Below the pieces are notes generated by a model. That model was given only the letters and a program-made list of their open reading frames with translations. It did no database searches and had not been told where the DNA came from. From NCBI GenBank assembly GCA_035286745.1, contig DATECU010000270.1, positions 1 to 7,030 on the forward strand: DNA of 7,030 nt, written 5' to 3'. Source of the DNA: DATECU01 sp035286745. Its GTDB lineage: Bacteria; Acidobacteriota; Vicinamibacteria; Fen-336. The position numbers and the translations under genes are program-made. Of the stretch, positions 1 to 5,632 are shown in pieces (within the stretch, counting starts at the first letter, position 1; each line of letters begins with the position of its first letter).

Positions 1-108
1 TCCCACGTCCAGGATCATCCCGCCGAGCAGGACCACGCCCACGGTGGCGGCCTGCCGGAACTGGCGCCTCAGCCGGTCGAGGGTCTGGTCCGGGGCTGGA
101 TCGCTCAC
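1..108 (-). CDS. Unidentified membrane protein, N-terminal fragment, coupled to csoR
   Basis: The first 36 codons of a gene that leaves the window at its left edge. It starts at a GTG whose last two bases, with the next A, form the csoR TGA stop (GTGA overlap). A GGGG tract at 115-118 inside csoR lies about 6-9 bases before the start and is a good ribosome binding site, so translational coupling is likely. The visible protein has a charged, Arg-rich, probably amphipathic segment (residues 8-19, with RLRRQFRQ) followed by an apolar stretch (about 20-33, AATVGVVLLGGMIL) that looks like the start of a membrane helix with its N-terminus in the cytoplasm. I do not recognise the family from this fragment. 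Position behind a metal sensor suggests, but does not show, a role in metal efflux or tolerance. Confidence 0.6.
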   Translation of the reverse strand, partial: MSDPAPDQTLDRLRRQFRQAATVGVVLLGGMILDVG

Positions 109-401
109 GACTTTCCCCGTGCCTCAAACAGGTCCAGCAGCTCGCGAATCACCCGCTCCCGTTCGCTGCGGTCGTCGGAGCGGACGGCCCGGCTGACGCA
201 GTGATGGAGGTGCCCCTCCAGCAGCAAAAGGTTCACCCGGTCCAGGGCGGCCTGCACCGCCTTGGTCTGCCGGATGATGTCGATGCAGTAGGCGCCCTTC
301 TCCACCATCTCCAGGACACCGCGCACGTGGCCCTCGACGCTCTTGAGGCGGGCCTTCACCCGGTCGGCGTTGGCATGCGGAGCGCTGATCGACTTGGCCA
401 C
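105..401 (-). CDS. csoR: CsoR/RcnR-family metal-sensing transcriptional repressor
   Basis: A 98-residue all-helical DUF156 repressor, normal family length. Proteins of this family bind operator DNA as tetramers and let go when they bind Cu(I), Ni(II)/Co(II), formaldehyde or persulfide, depending on subgroup. Here Cys39, His64 and Cys68 have the same spacing (25 and 4) as the Cu(I) ligands of Mycobacterium tuberculosis CsoR (Cys36/His61/Cys65). Tyr38 sits before the first Cys, and Glu87 in RELLDLF matches the second-shell Glu of CsoR after allowing a 3-residue insertion. Other hallmarks are the basic helix RLKSVEGHVRGV and YCIDIIRQTKAV. An N-terminal His9 leaves an InrS-like Ni/Cu sensor possible; the Cys at the CstR/FrmR-informative sites does not favour those groups. 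I chose the GTG at 401 over the in-frame GTG at 410 because AAAGAGGTGG precedes 401 at a proper distance and overlaps the 410 codon. Cu(I) specificity is inferred. Confidence 0.92.
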   Translation of the reverse strand: MAKSISAPHANADRVKARLKSVEGHVRGVLEMVEKGAYCIDIIRQTKAVQAALDRVNLLLLEGHLHHCVSRAVRSDDRSERERVIRELLDLFEARGKS

Positions 402-406
402 GGGGA

Positions 407-416
407 CCACCTCTTT
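407..416 (-). promoter_or_regulatory. Ribosome binding site of csoR
   Basis: Minus-strand AAAGAGGTGG ends 5 bases before the GTG at 401. The upstream in-frame GTG (408-410) lies inside this purine-rich element and has no comparable element at a proper distance ahead of it, so the site favours the shorter start. Confidence 0.55.
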
Positions 417-420
417 CCGA

Positions 421-441
421 CCACCCCCCCCAGGGGGGAGG
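421..441. promoter_or_regulatory. G-tract inverted repeat, probable CsoR operator
   Basis: Plus-strand CCACCCCCC / CCA / GGGGGGAGG: two 9-base arms around a 3-base centre, pairing at 8 of 9 positions (the A at 423 faces A at 439). CsoR/RcnR-family repressors bind GC-rich pseudopalindromes with long G/C tracts, usually overlapping or just behind the promoter of their own gene. This repeat begins about 10 bases below the predicted -10 box and ends 19 bases before the chosen csoR start, which is where a self-repressing operator would be expected. The repeat is seen directly; binding is inferred. Confidence 0.6.
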
Positions 442-451
442 GGCTAGGCTC

Positions 452-480
452 AAGATAGGCCGCGCAGCGGCTGCTGTCAA
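452..480 (-). promoter_or_regulatory. Sigma-70-type promoter of csoR
   Basis: On the minus strand TTGACA (475-480, perfect -35) is followed by a 17-base spacer and TATCTT (452-457, 4 of 6 matches to the -10 consensus). The predicted start of transcription is near 445, directly ahead of the G-tract inverted repeat. The spacer itself holds a perfect 5-bp palindrome, GCCGC-GCA-GCGGC (459-471). In such GC-rich surroundings a perfect -35 at optimal spacing is unlikely to be chance. Confidence 0.7.
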
Positions 481-490
481 GATGCCAAGC

Positions 491-524
491 CCCCCAAGAT
501 CCCGGGGCAAGGGTCTTGCTGGGG
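491..524. repeat. Inverted repeat in the csoR/isomerase intergenic region
   Basis: CAAGA(T)CCC (495-503) pairs with GGGTCTTG (511-518) around a 7-base loop, with one bulged T; CCCC (491-494) can add four pairs with GGGG (521-524) across a 2-base bulge. It lies 10 bases upstream of the csoR -35 box. No T-run follows on either strand, so it is not an intrinsic terminator. It could be a second protein-binding site or simply GC-rich structure. Confidence 0.35.
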
Positions 525-607
525 TAGGGTCGCACCCGGGCGCGTGCGCGTGAACGTGTCCCGTCCGTTCGCGCCCCTTTCCGCCCCCGCCGACTCTCAC
601 GGTCTTG

Positions 608-651
608 CCCCGATGGCGCGGAATCGGGGGCCCTTTTCGAGGCGAAGCCCC
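608..651 (+). other. Two overlapping, mutually exclusive hairpins ahead of the isomerase gene
   Basis: Hairpin A is a perfect 7-bp inverted repeat, CCCCGAT (608-614) with ATCGGGG (623-629), loop of 8. Hairpin B pairs GGGGC (627-631) with GCCCC (647-651) and TTCG (636-639) with CGAA (643-646) around an AGG loop. Both need GGG at 627-629, so they cannot form fully together. The gene's ATG is 20 bases further on. The rest of the gap (525-607) holds nothing I can name. A weak TAAGAT (657-662) could be a -10 box, in which case the hairpins would not be transcribed. Function unknown. Confidence 0.25.
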
Positions 652-671
652 TGGAATAAGATGGACGGTCC

Positions 672-1436
672 ATGAGCACGGTACGCTTCGAGCGGAACGG
701 AAACCTCGCCATCCTACGGCTGGACAAGGCGCGTGGGAACGCCATCGACGATCCCTTGGTGGCCGACCTTCTGGCCGCCTGTCGGGAAGCGGAGAAGGAC
801 GACTCCCTGCGGGGTCTCTTGCTGGCCTCCGCCAACCCCAAGCTCTTCTGTCCCGGCCTCGATCTGATCAGCCTCATCGAATACGACCGGCCCAGCCTGG
901 CCGCCTTCATGGGCCGCTTCGCCGACCTGGTCTGGGCACTCTACGAGCTCAGAAAACCCCTGGTCGCCGCCGTCAACGGTCATGCGGTGGCCGGCGGCTG
1001 CATCCTCGCCCTCACCGCCGACTTTCGCGTGCTGCGTCGCGGCGGGGCTCAGATGGGCTTGAGCGAGGTCAAGGTCGGCGTACCGCTCCCCTGGTCGGTC
1101 ACCGTGTTGCTCCGCGAGGAGGTGGCTTCCCAGGCCCTCTCCCAGGTGGCGCTGCTCGGCCGCAACTTCGCCGACGAGGCGGCGCTGGCGGTGGGACTGG
1201 CCCATGAACTGGCCGATGCCGACGGCTTCGAAGCGGCCTGCCTCGCCCGCCTCCAGGAGTTCGCCGAGAAGGACGTGCACGCCTTTGCGGTAACCAAGCG
1301 GTACCTGCGGACTTCAGCCATGACCGCCATGAGGACGCAGGAGAAGCAGGCGGTCGCCGACTTCCTGGACGGGTGGTTCTCGGAAGCCACCAAACGCCGG
1401 ATGCAGGAGACGGTGGCGAGTCTGCTGAAGCGGTAG
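672..1436 (+). CDS. Crotonase-fold protein, probable delta3-delta2-enoyl-CoA isomerase (ECI1-like)
   Basis: A 254-residue enoyl-CoA hydratase/isomerase family protein of normal length. The oxyanion-hole segments are LFCPGLDL (58-65) and AVAGGC (105-110), which polarise the CoA thioester carbonyl. The second catalytic Glu of hydratases (rat crotonase Glu164) is kept as Glu132 in GLSEVKVG. The first (Glu144, in GGGCE) is replaced by Ile111 in AGGCILALTADFRVL. That pattern, AGGC-x-x-ALT-x-D and GL-x-E-x-x-x-G, is that of mitochondrial ECI1-type isomerases, which shift a cis-3 double bond to trans-2 with a single acid during beta-oxidation of unsaturated fatty acids. The C-terminal helices include KRYLR and a long amphipathic helix, also as in ECI1. 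Isomerase activity is inferred; a hydratase without Glu144 would be badly impaired. The gene stands alone on the plus strand, divergent from csoR. The ribosome site is weak (GGAC about 4 bases before ATG). Confidence 0.85.
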   Translation: MSTVRFERNGNLAILRLDKARGNAIDDPLVADLLAACREAEKDDSLRGLLLASANPKLFCPGLDLISLIEYDRPSLAAFMGRFADLVWALYELRKPLVAAVNGHAVAGGCILALTADFRVLRRGGAQMGLSEVKVGVPLPWSVTVLLREEVASQALSQVALLGRNFADEAALAVGLAHELADADGFEAACLARLQEFAEKDVHAFAVTKRYLRTSAMTAMRTQEKQAVADFLDGWFSEATKRRMQETVASLLKR

Positions 1437-1447
1437 GAACGGAAGCG

Positions 1448-1475
1448 GTCAGCAGTCAGCGCCCAGCAGTCAGCT
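1448..1475. repeat. Four tandem heptamers, GTCAGCA type
   Basis: GTCAGCA-GTCAGCG-CCCAGCA-GTCAGCT, period 7, in the spacer between the convergent isomerase and dedA genes. The 11-mer CAGCAGTCAGC occurs twice (1450-1460, 1464-1474). It starts 12 bases after the isomerase stop codon. Short heptamer arrays in spacers are typical of some genomes and are often scattered in many copies. No intrinsic terminator is visible in this 82-base spacer. Confidence 0.6.
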
Positions 1476-1518
1476 TACGGCAAGTGGCGACCAGGCTGTC
1501 GAGGTAGAGCGCGGCTCG

Positions 1519-2139
1519 TCAGCGGTCTGACGATGGCCGCCGGGTCCTCCTCCAGAGCCAGTAGGCGAACAAGACCACGGCTGTGATCGCGAGGAGGCCC
1601 AGCACGCGGTTGGCGTCGTTCACGAACCCCTTCGCAGCGTCCCAGTTGAGGCCGAGCGTGGTCCCCGCCACCACCAGGAACGTGTACCAGATGGCGGAGG
1701 CAAGCGCCGCCGGCAGCAGGGCCTTGAGGGGTGGCATGCCCATGAGGCCCGCAAAGGGCATGGCGGCAGCGCGCACCCCTGGCAGGAAGCGGCTCACGAA
1801 GATCCCCCACACGCCGTGATGAGCGTAGGCGGCCTCCAGGGCTTGCACCGCCGAGGGCGGCATCAGCCGTTTGGGCCAGCCGGCGTCGAAGAAGCTCCGC
1901 CCGTGCGAGCGGGCATAGAAGTAGATGCCGGCCGAAGAGCTGATATTCGCCAGCCAGCAGAGGCCTCCCAGCACCGGCGCCGACATGAGCCCCCGCTGAG
2001 TGAGGAACGCACCTAACACAACCGCCACGTCGGCCGGCACCGGGGGGAATACGTTCTCCACCGCCGAAAGGACGATCAGGATGGCGTAGGCCAGGAGCGG
2101 CGGCTGGGCCGCGATCCAGTCCAAGAACTGATCAGCCAT
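1519..2139 (-). CDS. DedA-family inner-membrane protein
   Basis: A 206-residue polytopic membrane protein with the DedA (SNARE-associated/VTT) pattern. These proteins act in undecaprenyl-phosphate or other phospholipid flipping and in membrane homeostasis; the substrate of this member is not shown by sequence. Apolar segments lie at about 15-30, 38-65, 108-118 (re-entrant type), 140-162 and 178-195. Key parts are ENVFPPVPAD (28-37), where Glu28 and Asp37 match the essential acids of E. coli YqjA/YghB, and SRFLPGVRAAAMPFAG (116-131), where Arg117 and Arg123 have the same 6-residue spacing as the essential arginines there. The tail WLWRRTRRPSSDR is basic and cytoplasmic. I chose the ATG at 2139 because GGGAGG lies 9 bases ahead and the family N-terminus fits; longer reading in this frame runs into the dehydrogenase gene. 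It overlaps the dehydrogenase stop by 8 bases, so co-expression is likely. Confidence 0.93.
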   Translation of the reverse strand: MADQFLDWIAAQPPLLAYAILIVLSAVENVFPPVPADVAVVLGAFLTQRGLMSAPVLGGLCWLANISSSAGIYFYARSHGRSFFDAGWPKRLMPPSAVQALEAAYAHHGVWGIFVSRFLPGVRAAAMPFAGLMGMPPLKALLPAALASAIWYTFLVVAGTTLGLNWDAAKGFVNDANRVLGLLAITAVVLFAYWLWRRTRRPSSDR

Positions 2140-4981
2140 CGAGAAGTACCTCCCGCACCAGATGAACCATGGACTGGCAGTCGCGTCCGGCGGCTCGGCC
2201 GAGGCCCAGCTCGCAGGTGCGGCAGGTAGAGTAGAGGCGAGCGTCCCCCAGCTCTCTGAGCTCGGCACCCTCGCGGGCGGTGGCGCTGGCCGTGAGTTCG
2301 GGCACCAGGAAGCCGCGATCGCCGGCGAAGCCACAGCACTCCGCGGAGGCCGGTACCACGACCTTTTCGCTATGCGCCCGCGCCACCGCCAGCAGGTCGG
2401 CGAGCCCACCGGTCTTGAGCAGCGTGCAGGTGGGGTGAACGATCGCCGTGCCCGGTCGGCGTTTGGTCACGCCGAGCCGCGGCAGGGCCTCCTGGGCCCA
2501 GAAGGAGACGAAGTCCAGAGTCCGCAGCATTCTCCCGCTCTGACGAAGCTCGGCGACGACGAGTTCCCCGAGGGTGCCCGCACAGGGCGAAGCGTCGGTC
2601 ACAATTGGGTCACGGCCCTCCCGACTGGCCGCCCACAGCGCCTCCGCGGTTCGCGCGGCTGCCGCCCGTGCCGCTTCCGGGAAGCCCCGGCTCAGGAACG
2701 GCATGCCGCAGCAGAGCGAGGCCAGGCCCTCGGGATAGGCGGTGGCAAACCCAGCGGCGGCCAGCACGTCCAGCATGGCCTGGGCCGGGGGCGTGGCCCG
2801 CTCCCCAGGCAGCGACCCCAGGACCCGCGTCAGGCAGCTCGGGAAGTACACAACCCGAGGCGCACCCTCCAGGGCCCTGGCCGCCGCTAGCGGCCCGGCA
2901 GCACCCGGCAGGCTGAGAGCAGGCGGAAGGCGAGGGACCAGCGACGGGGCCAGGCGATGGGCGACTGCGGAGGCCAGGTGAACGAGGCGGGGTCCCAGCG
3001 GGATCCGCCGCAGTCCTGCCACCACCCGCAGACCCAGCCGAGCCAGGCGCGCCACCAGGGCCAGTTCCGAGGCGGCCGACCGGGCCAGACGCAGCGCCCA
3101 ACGAGGATGACGAGTGGCCTTCAGCTCCTTGATGAGAGCGCCGGTGTCGATCTTGACCGGGCAGGAGGTCTGGCACATGGAGTCGCCGGCGCAGGTGGTG
3201 ATGCCCTGGTACTCGAAGTCGGCCCTGAGCGAGGCCTCGAGCCTCCGAGCCTCGGGGCCCTTCTGCTGCGCCCAACGTGTGAGCTCGCGGCTCACCACGA
3301 TCCGCTGCCGGGGCGTCAGCGTGAGATCCCGGGAGGGGCAGCGGGCTTCGCAGAAGCCGCACTCGATGCACTTGTCGGCCAGTGGTGACAGCCTGGGCAG
3401 CGCCTTCAGGTGCTTGAGGTGGGTCTTGGGGTCGTCGGAGAGGACGACGCCCGGGTTCAGCAGGCAATCCGGATCCAGCAGGTGTTTCACCCGCCGCATG
3501 ACGGCGTAGGCGGCGGCGCCCCACTCCGCCTCCACGAAGGGAGCCATGTTGCGCCCCGAGCCGTGCTCGGCCTTGAGCGAGCCGTCGTACTTCCCCACCA
3601 CCAGCTCCGCCAGGCTCTGCATGAAAGCCGCGTAACGGGTGACGACAGCGGGATCCGAGAAGTCCCGGGCGAACACGAAGTGGAGGTTGCCGTCCTTGGC
3701 ATGGCCGAAGACGATGGCGTCCTCGAAACCGTGGCGGGCGAAGAGGCCGTGCAGGTCGCGGATGGCCTCCGCCAGGGCCTCAACCGGCACCGCCACGTCC
3801 TCGATGACCACCGAGGTCCCGGCGGGTCGCAGCCCGCCCACCGAGGGGAACAGGCCCTTGCGCAACCGCCAGTGGTCCTCGCGTTTGGCGGCATCGCGGG
3901 TGAAGCGCACGGGGGCCAGCAGGTGCAGGGTCCTGAGCGCCTCCTCGGCGCGGGCCACCTGGGTGTCGAGCCGGCCCGCGTCTTCTTCCCGGAACTCCGC
4001 CAAGAGCGCCGCCGTCCGAGCCCCGATCTCGAAGGGATAGCTCCGCTCCCCGGCCTGGGAGCGAAGCGACGCCGAGTCCAGGATCTCCAGGGCCGCCGCA
4101 CCCAACGCGGCGAGGCGAGGCACCGCGGCTCCCGCTCCCGCCAGGTCGGCGAAGAAGAGGAGGGCGGTGGCTCGAGCCGGCGGCTCGGGAACCGTGCGCA
4201 GGGTCATGGAGGCCAGGAAACCCAAGCTGCCCTCGGAGCCCACCATCAGGCGGGCCAGGATCTCCGCCGGCGACTCGTGGTCCAGGAAGGCCTGCAGGCT
4301 GTAGCCCATGGTGTTCTTGAGACGGAAGCGGCGCCGAATGCGGGCGACCAAAGCCGGGTCGGCCCGGATCTCGTCCCGCAGATCGTGGAGGGCCTCATGA
4401 AGATCCGGACGCGTTTGACGCAATCGAGCATCGGCTTCCGGCTCGTCGGTCCGGACCTGGCTGCCGTCGGCCAGCAGCAGGTGGAGCGATTCCAGGGTGT
4501 GATAGCTGTTCTGAGCTATGCCGCAGCACATGCCCGAGGAGTTGTTGGCCAGGATGCCGCCCATCATGGCGGCGTCGATGGAGGCGGGATCGGGCCCCAG
4601 GCGCCGCCGGTGCGGGGCCAGGAGCTTGTTGAGGAACCCGCCGATGACCCCCGGCTCGGTCCACACCCGCTGGCCTTGGTCCAGCACCTTGGCCGAGGTC
4701 CAGTGCTGCGCCAGCTCCACCAGGATCCCCTCGGTGACCGCCTGACCGGAGAGGGAAGTGCCGGCGGCCCGAAAGGTCAGGGAGCGCTGGTGCCGGCGGG
4801 CGCAGGCAAGGAGGCCCTGGATCTCGGCGGTGCCCCGGGGCCGGACCACCACCTCCGGAATCATGCGATAGATGGACGCGTCAGCGGAACGACCCAGTCG
4901 GTCGAGCGGCCGACTGAGGACCCGCCCGGGAGCCAGAACCCGCCTGAGGTCGGAAAGAAGCGCGGGGTCCGGAGGGCGCAA
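2132..4981 (-). CDS. FAD/Fe-S D-2-hydroxyacid dehydrogenase (D-lactate dehydrogenase, GlcD-GlcF fusion type)
   Basis: A 949-residue fusion of a GlcD-like flavin half and a GlcF-like iron-sulfur half. It should oxidise D-lactate or a similar D-2-hydroxyacid at FAD and pass electrons through Fe-S clusters to quinone on the inner membrane. FAD domain (about 40-265): RAAGTSLSGQAV (71-82), GPDPASIDAAMMGGILANNS (129-148), NTMGYSL (223-229), GSEGSLG (248-254). Substrate/FAD C-domain (about 268-515): HAKDGNLHF (427-435), KAEHGSGRN (470-478), DPDCLLNPGV. Ferredoxin part: CIECGFCEARCP (Cys538, 541, 544, 548) and CAGDSMCQTSCP (Cys597, 603, 607; Asp600 stands where a fourth Cys would be, as I recall for relatives). 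Two CCG modules follow: FPSCLTR with LCCGMPF (713-762) and HPTCTLLKTG with ECCGFAGDRGF (849-891). CIECGFCE...LTLTPRQRI is close to Pseudomonas NAD-independent D-lactate dehydrogenase; a YdiJ-like 2-hydroxyglutarate enzyme is the alternative. The TTG start directly follows the lipoprotein TAG; GGAG lies about 9 bases ahead. Confidence 0.93.
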   Translation of the reverse strand: MRPPDPALLSDLRRVLAPGRVLSRPLDRLGRSADASIYRMIPEVVVRPRGTAEIQGLLACARRHQRSLTFRAAGTSLSGQAVTEGILVELAQHWTSAKVLDQGQRVWTEPGVIGGFLNKLLAPHRRRLGPDPASIDAAMMGGILANNSSGMCCGIAQNSYHTLESLHLLLADGSQVRTDEPEADARLRQTRPDLHEALHDLRDEIRADPALVARIRRRFRLKNTMGYSLQAFLDHESPAEILARLMVGSEGSLGFLASMTLRTVPEPPARATALLFFADLAGAGAAVPRLAALGAAALEILDSASLRSQAGERSYPFEIGARTAALLAEFREEDAGRLDTQVARAEEALRTLHLLAPVRFTRDAAKREDHWRLRKGLFPSVGGLRPAGTSVVIEDVAVPVEALAEAIRDLHGLFARHGFEDAIVFGHAKDGNLHFVFARDFSDPAVVTRYAAFMQSLAELVVGKYDGSLKAEHGSGRNMAPFVEAEWGAAAYAVMRRVKHLLDPDCLLNPGVVLSDDPKTHLKHLKALPRLSPLADKCIECGFCEARCPSRDLTLTPRQRIVVSRELTRWAQQKGPEARRLEASLRADFEYQGITTCAGDSMCQTSCPVKIDTGALIKELKATRHPRWALRLARSAASELALVARLARLGLRVVAGLRRIPLGPRLVHLASAVAHRLAPSLVPRLPPALSLPGAAGPLAAARALEGAPRVVYFPSCLTRVLGSLPGERATPPAQAMLDVLAAAGFATAYPEGLASLCCGMPFLSRGFPEAARAAAARTAEALWAASREGRDPIVTDASPCAGTLGELVVAELRQSGRMLRTLDFVSFWAQEALPRLGVTKRRPGTAIVHPTCTLLKTGGLADLLAVARAHSEKVVVPASAECCGFAGDRGFLVPELTASATAREGAELRELGDARLYSTCRTCELGLGRAAGRDCQSMVHLVREVLLDG
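2149..2154 (-). promoter_or_regulatory. Strong ribosome binding site of dedA inside the dehydrogenase gene
   Basis: Minus-strand GGGAGG, 9 bases ahead of the dedA ATG at 2139 and within the last codons of the dehydrogenase gene. It fixes the dedA start and shows that dedA has its own initiation site although the genes overlap. Confidence 0.7.
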
Positions 4982-5458
4982 CTACTCGGGCTCCAGCGGC
5001 CCTACCGGAACCTGGAAACGGTACAGGGTGCCACCGGCGTTCAAGGTGATGGTCGCGGTTTGCTGCGTGGTCAGCCGATCCCGGGTCTTGCCGCTCTGGT
5101 CCGTCACCAGGATTCGACTCCGCGAGTAGAGCCGGCCCTTCGAAGTCTGCAGCCGTACCTCGACGCCCGGGTAGGGAGCCCCACCCCGCTTCTGGGCGCG
5201 CACCAGGATCTGGGTCTCTCCGCCGCCCTCGGGTAGGGCTTTGGGCTCCGCCCAGGCAGCCACGATGACCTCCTCGGCCGCCTTGCGAACCCGGAGCGCC
5301 GGGGGCGGCGTGGGCGGGGGAGGAGAGGGCTCGGGGGTGGGCGCGGCCACGGGCTCGGGCGGAGGAGGAGGAGCCTTCTCCCGGGAGCCGAAGAGGAGTT
5401 GGCATCCGGTGAGGGCCGTAAGGGCCAGGAGCGCCGCTGTTGCTGTCTTTGCTTTCAT
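4982..5458 (-). CDS. Proline-rich lipoprotein with Ig-like (Big-1-type) domain
   Basis: A 158-residue predicted lipoprotein. Residues 1-18 form a signal peptide (MKAK, then an apolar stretch) ending in lipobox LTG-Cys19. Gln follows the Cys, so no Asp+2 retention signal is seen; outer-membrane sorting is expected if E. coli rules hold. A proline-rich linker (about 30-53) leads to a beta-rich domain (about 60-150) with strands such as TQILVRAQ, PGVEVRLQT and ILVTDQSGKTRDRLT, spaced like invasin/intimin Big-1 Ig folds. No catalytic motif is visible; a structural or adhesive role is an inference. I preferred the ATG at 5458 because it gives a standard signal peptide; an in-frame ATG at 5485 would add 9 Arg-rich residues. 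Neither has a good ribosome site. The TAG stop abuts the dehydrogenase TTG, so the two are probably co-translated. Confidence 0.75.
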   Translation of the reverse strand: MKAKTATAALLALTALTGCQLLFGSREKAPPPPPEPVAAPTPEPSPPPPTPPPALRVRKAAEEVIVAAWAEPKALPEGGGETQILVRAQKRGGAPYPGVEVRLQTSKGRLYSRSRILVTDQSGKTRDRLTTQQTATITLNAGGTLYRFQVPVGPLEPE

Positions 5459-5485
5459 CCCTGAGGCCCGGGCACGGGTCCTCAT

Positions 5486-5632
5486 CCTACACGAGGAGGC
5501 GGGGAAAGGCTGGCGGGGTGTCGAGTCGTCGGGCTCGGGACCGGCGCCGGAGAGGCCGGCGAGGGGGCGCCTTCTCAGGATGAGTTAGACGCAGGTTGAG
5601 AGTTGCGCGGGTTCTCGCTCTGGTCCGGAGCC
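5486..5632 (-). other. Intergenic gap between imuB and lipoprotein gene
   Basis: A 147-base stretch without a supported gene. It holds a 6-bp GC hairpin (CGCCGG at 5545-5550 with CCGGCG at 5556-5561, loop of 5) without a T-run on either strand. A TAGGAT (minus strand, 5484-5489) could be a -10 box for the lipoprotein gene, starting transcription near 5476, but no -35 box is evident at 16-18 bases. The gap size makes a separate promoter for the downstream genes possible. Confidence 0.3.

Noticed and set aside
634..662. Sigma-70 promoter for the isomerase (TTTTCG, 17 bases, TAAGAT)
   Set aside because: The -35 match is poor (3 of 6) and the predicted start would fall on the ATG; too weak to list as a promoter.
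356..910. A 184-codon minus-strand open frame across the csoR upstream region and the isomerase
   Set aside because: It covers the csoR promoter and the antisense of the isomerase, and its Arg/Ser-rich product has no recognisable domain.
605..1207. A 200-codon plus-strand open frame overlapping the isomerase
   Set aside because: Same strand, different frame from a gene with clear crotonase motifs; its product is Arg/Gly/Pro-rich and matches nothing.
2140..2409. N-terminal extension of DedA by 90 codons
   Set aside because: It reads through the end of the dehydrogenase gene in another frame, gives an Arg/Ser/Pro-rich segment unlike DedA, and the ATG at 2139 has a strong GGGAGG at the right distance.
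3410..5236. A 608-codon open frame on the plus strand
   Set aside because: It lies opposite the dehydrogenase and lipoprotein genes, which carry clear family motifs. Its translation is low-complexity (Gly/Gln/Arg/His-rich) without any recognisable domain, as expected for the antisense of a GC-rich gene.
5545..5561. GC hairpin as an intrinsic terminator of imuB
   Set aside because: No T-run follows on the minus strand, and a 6-bp GC stem is common by chance at this base composition.
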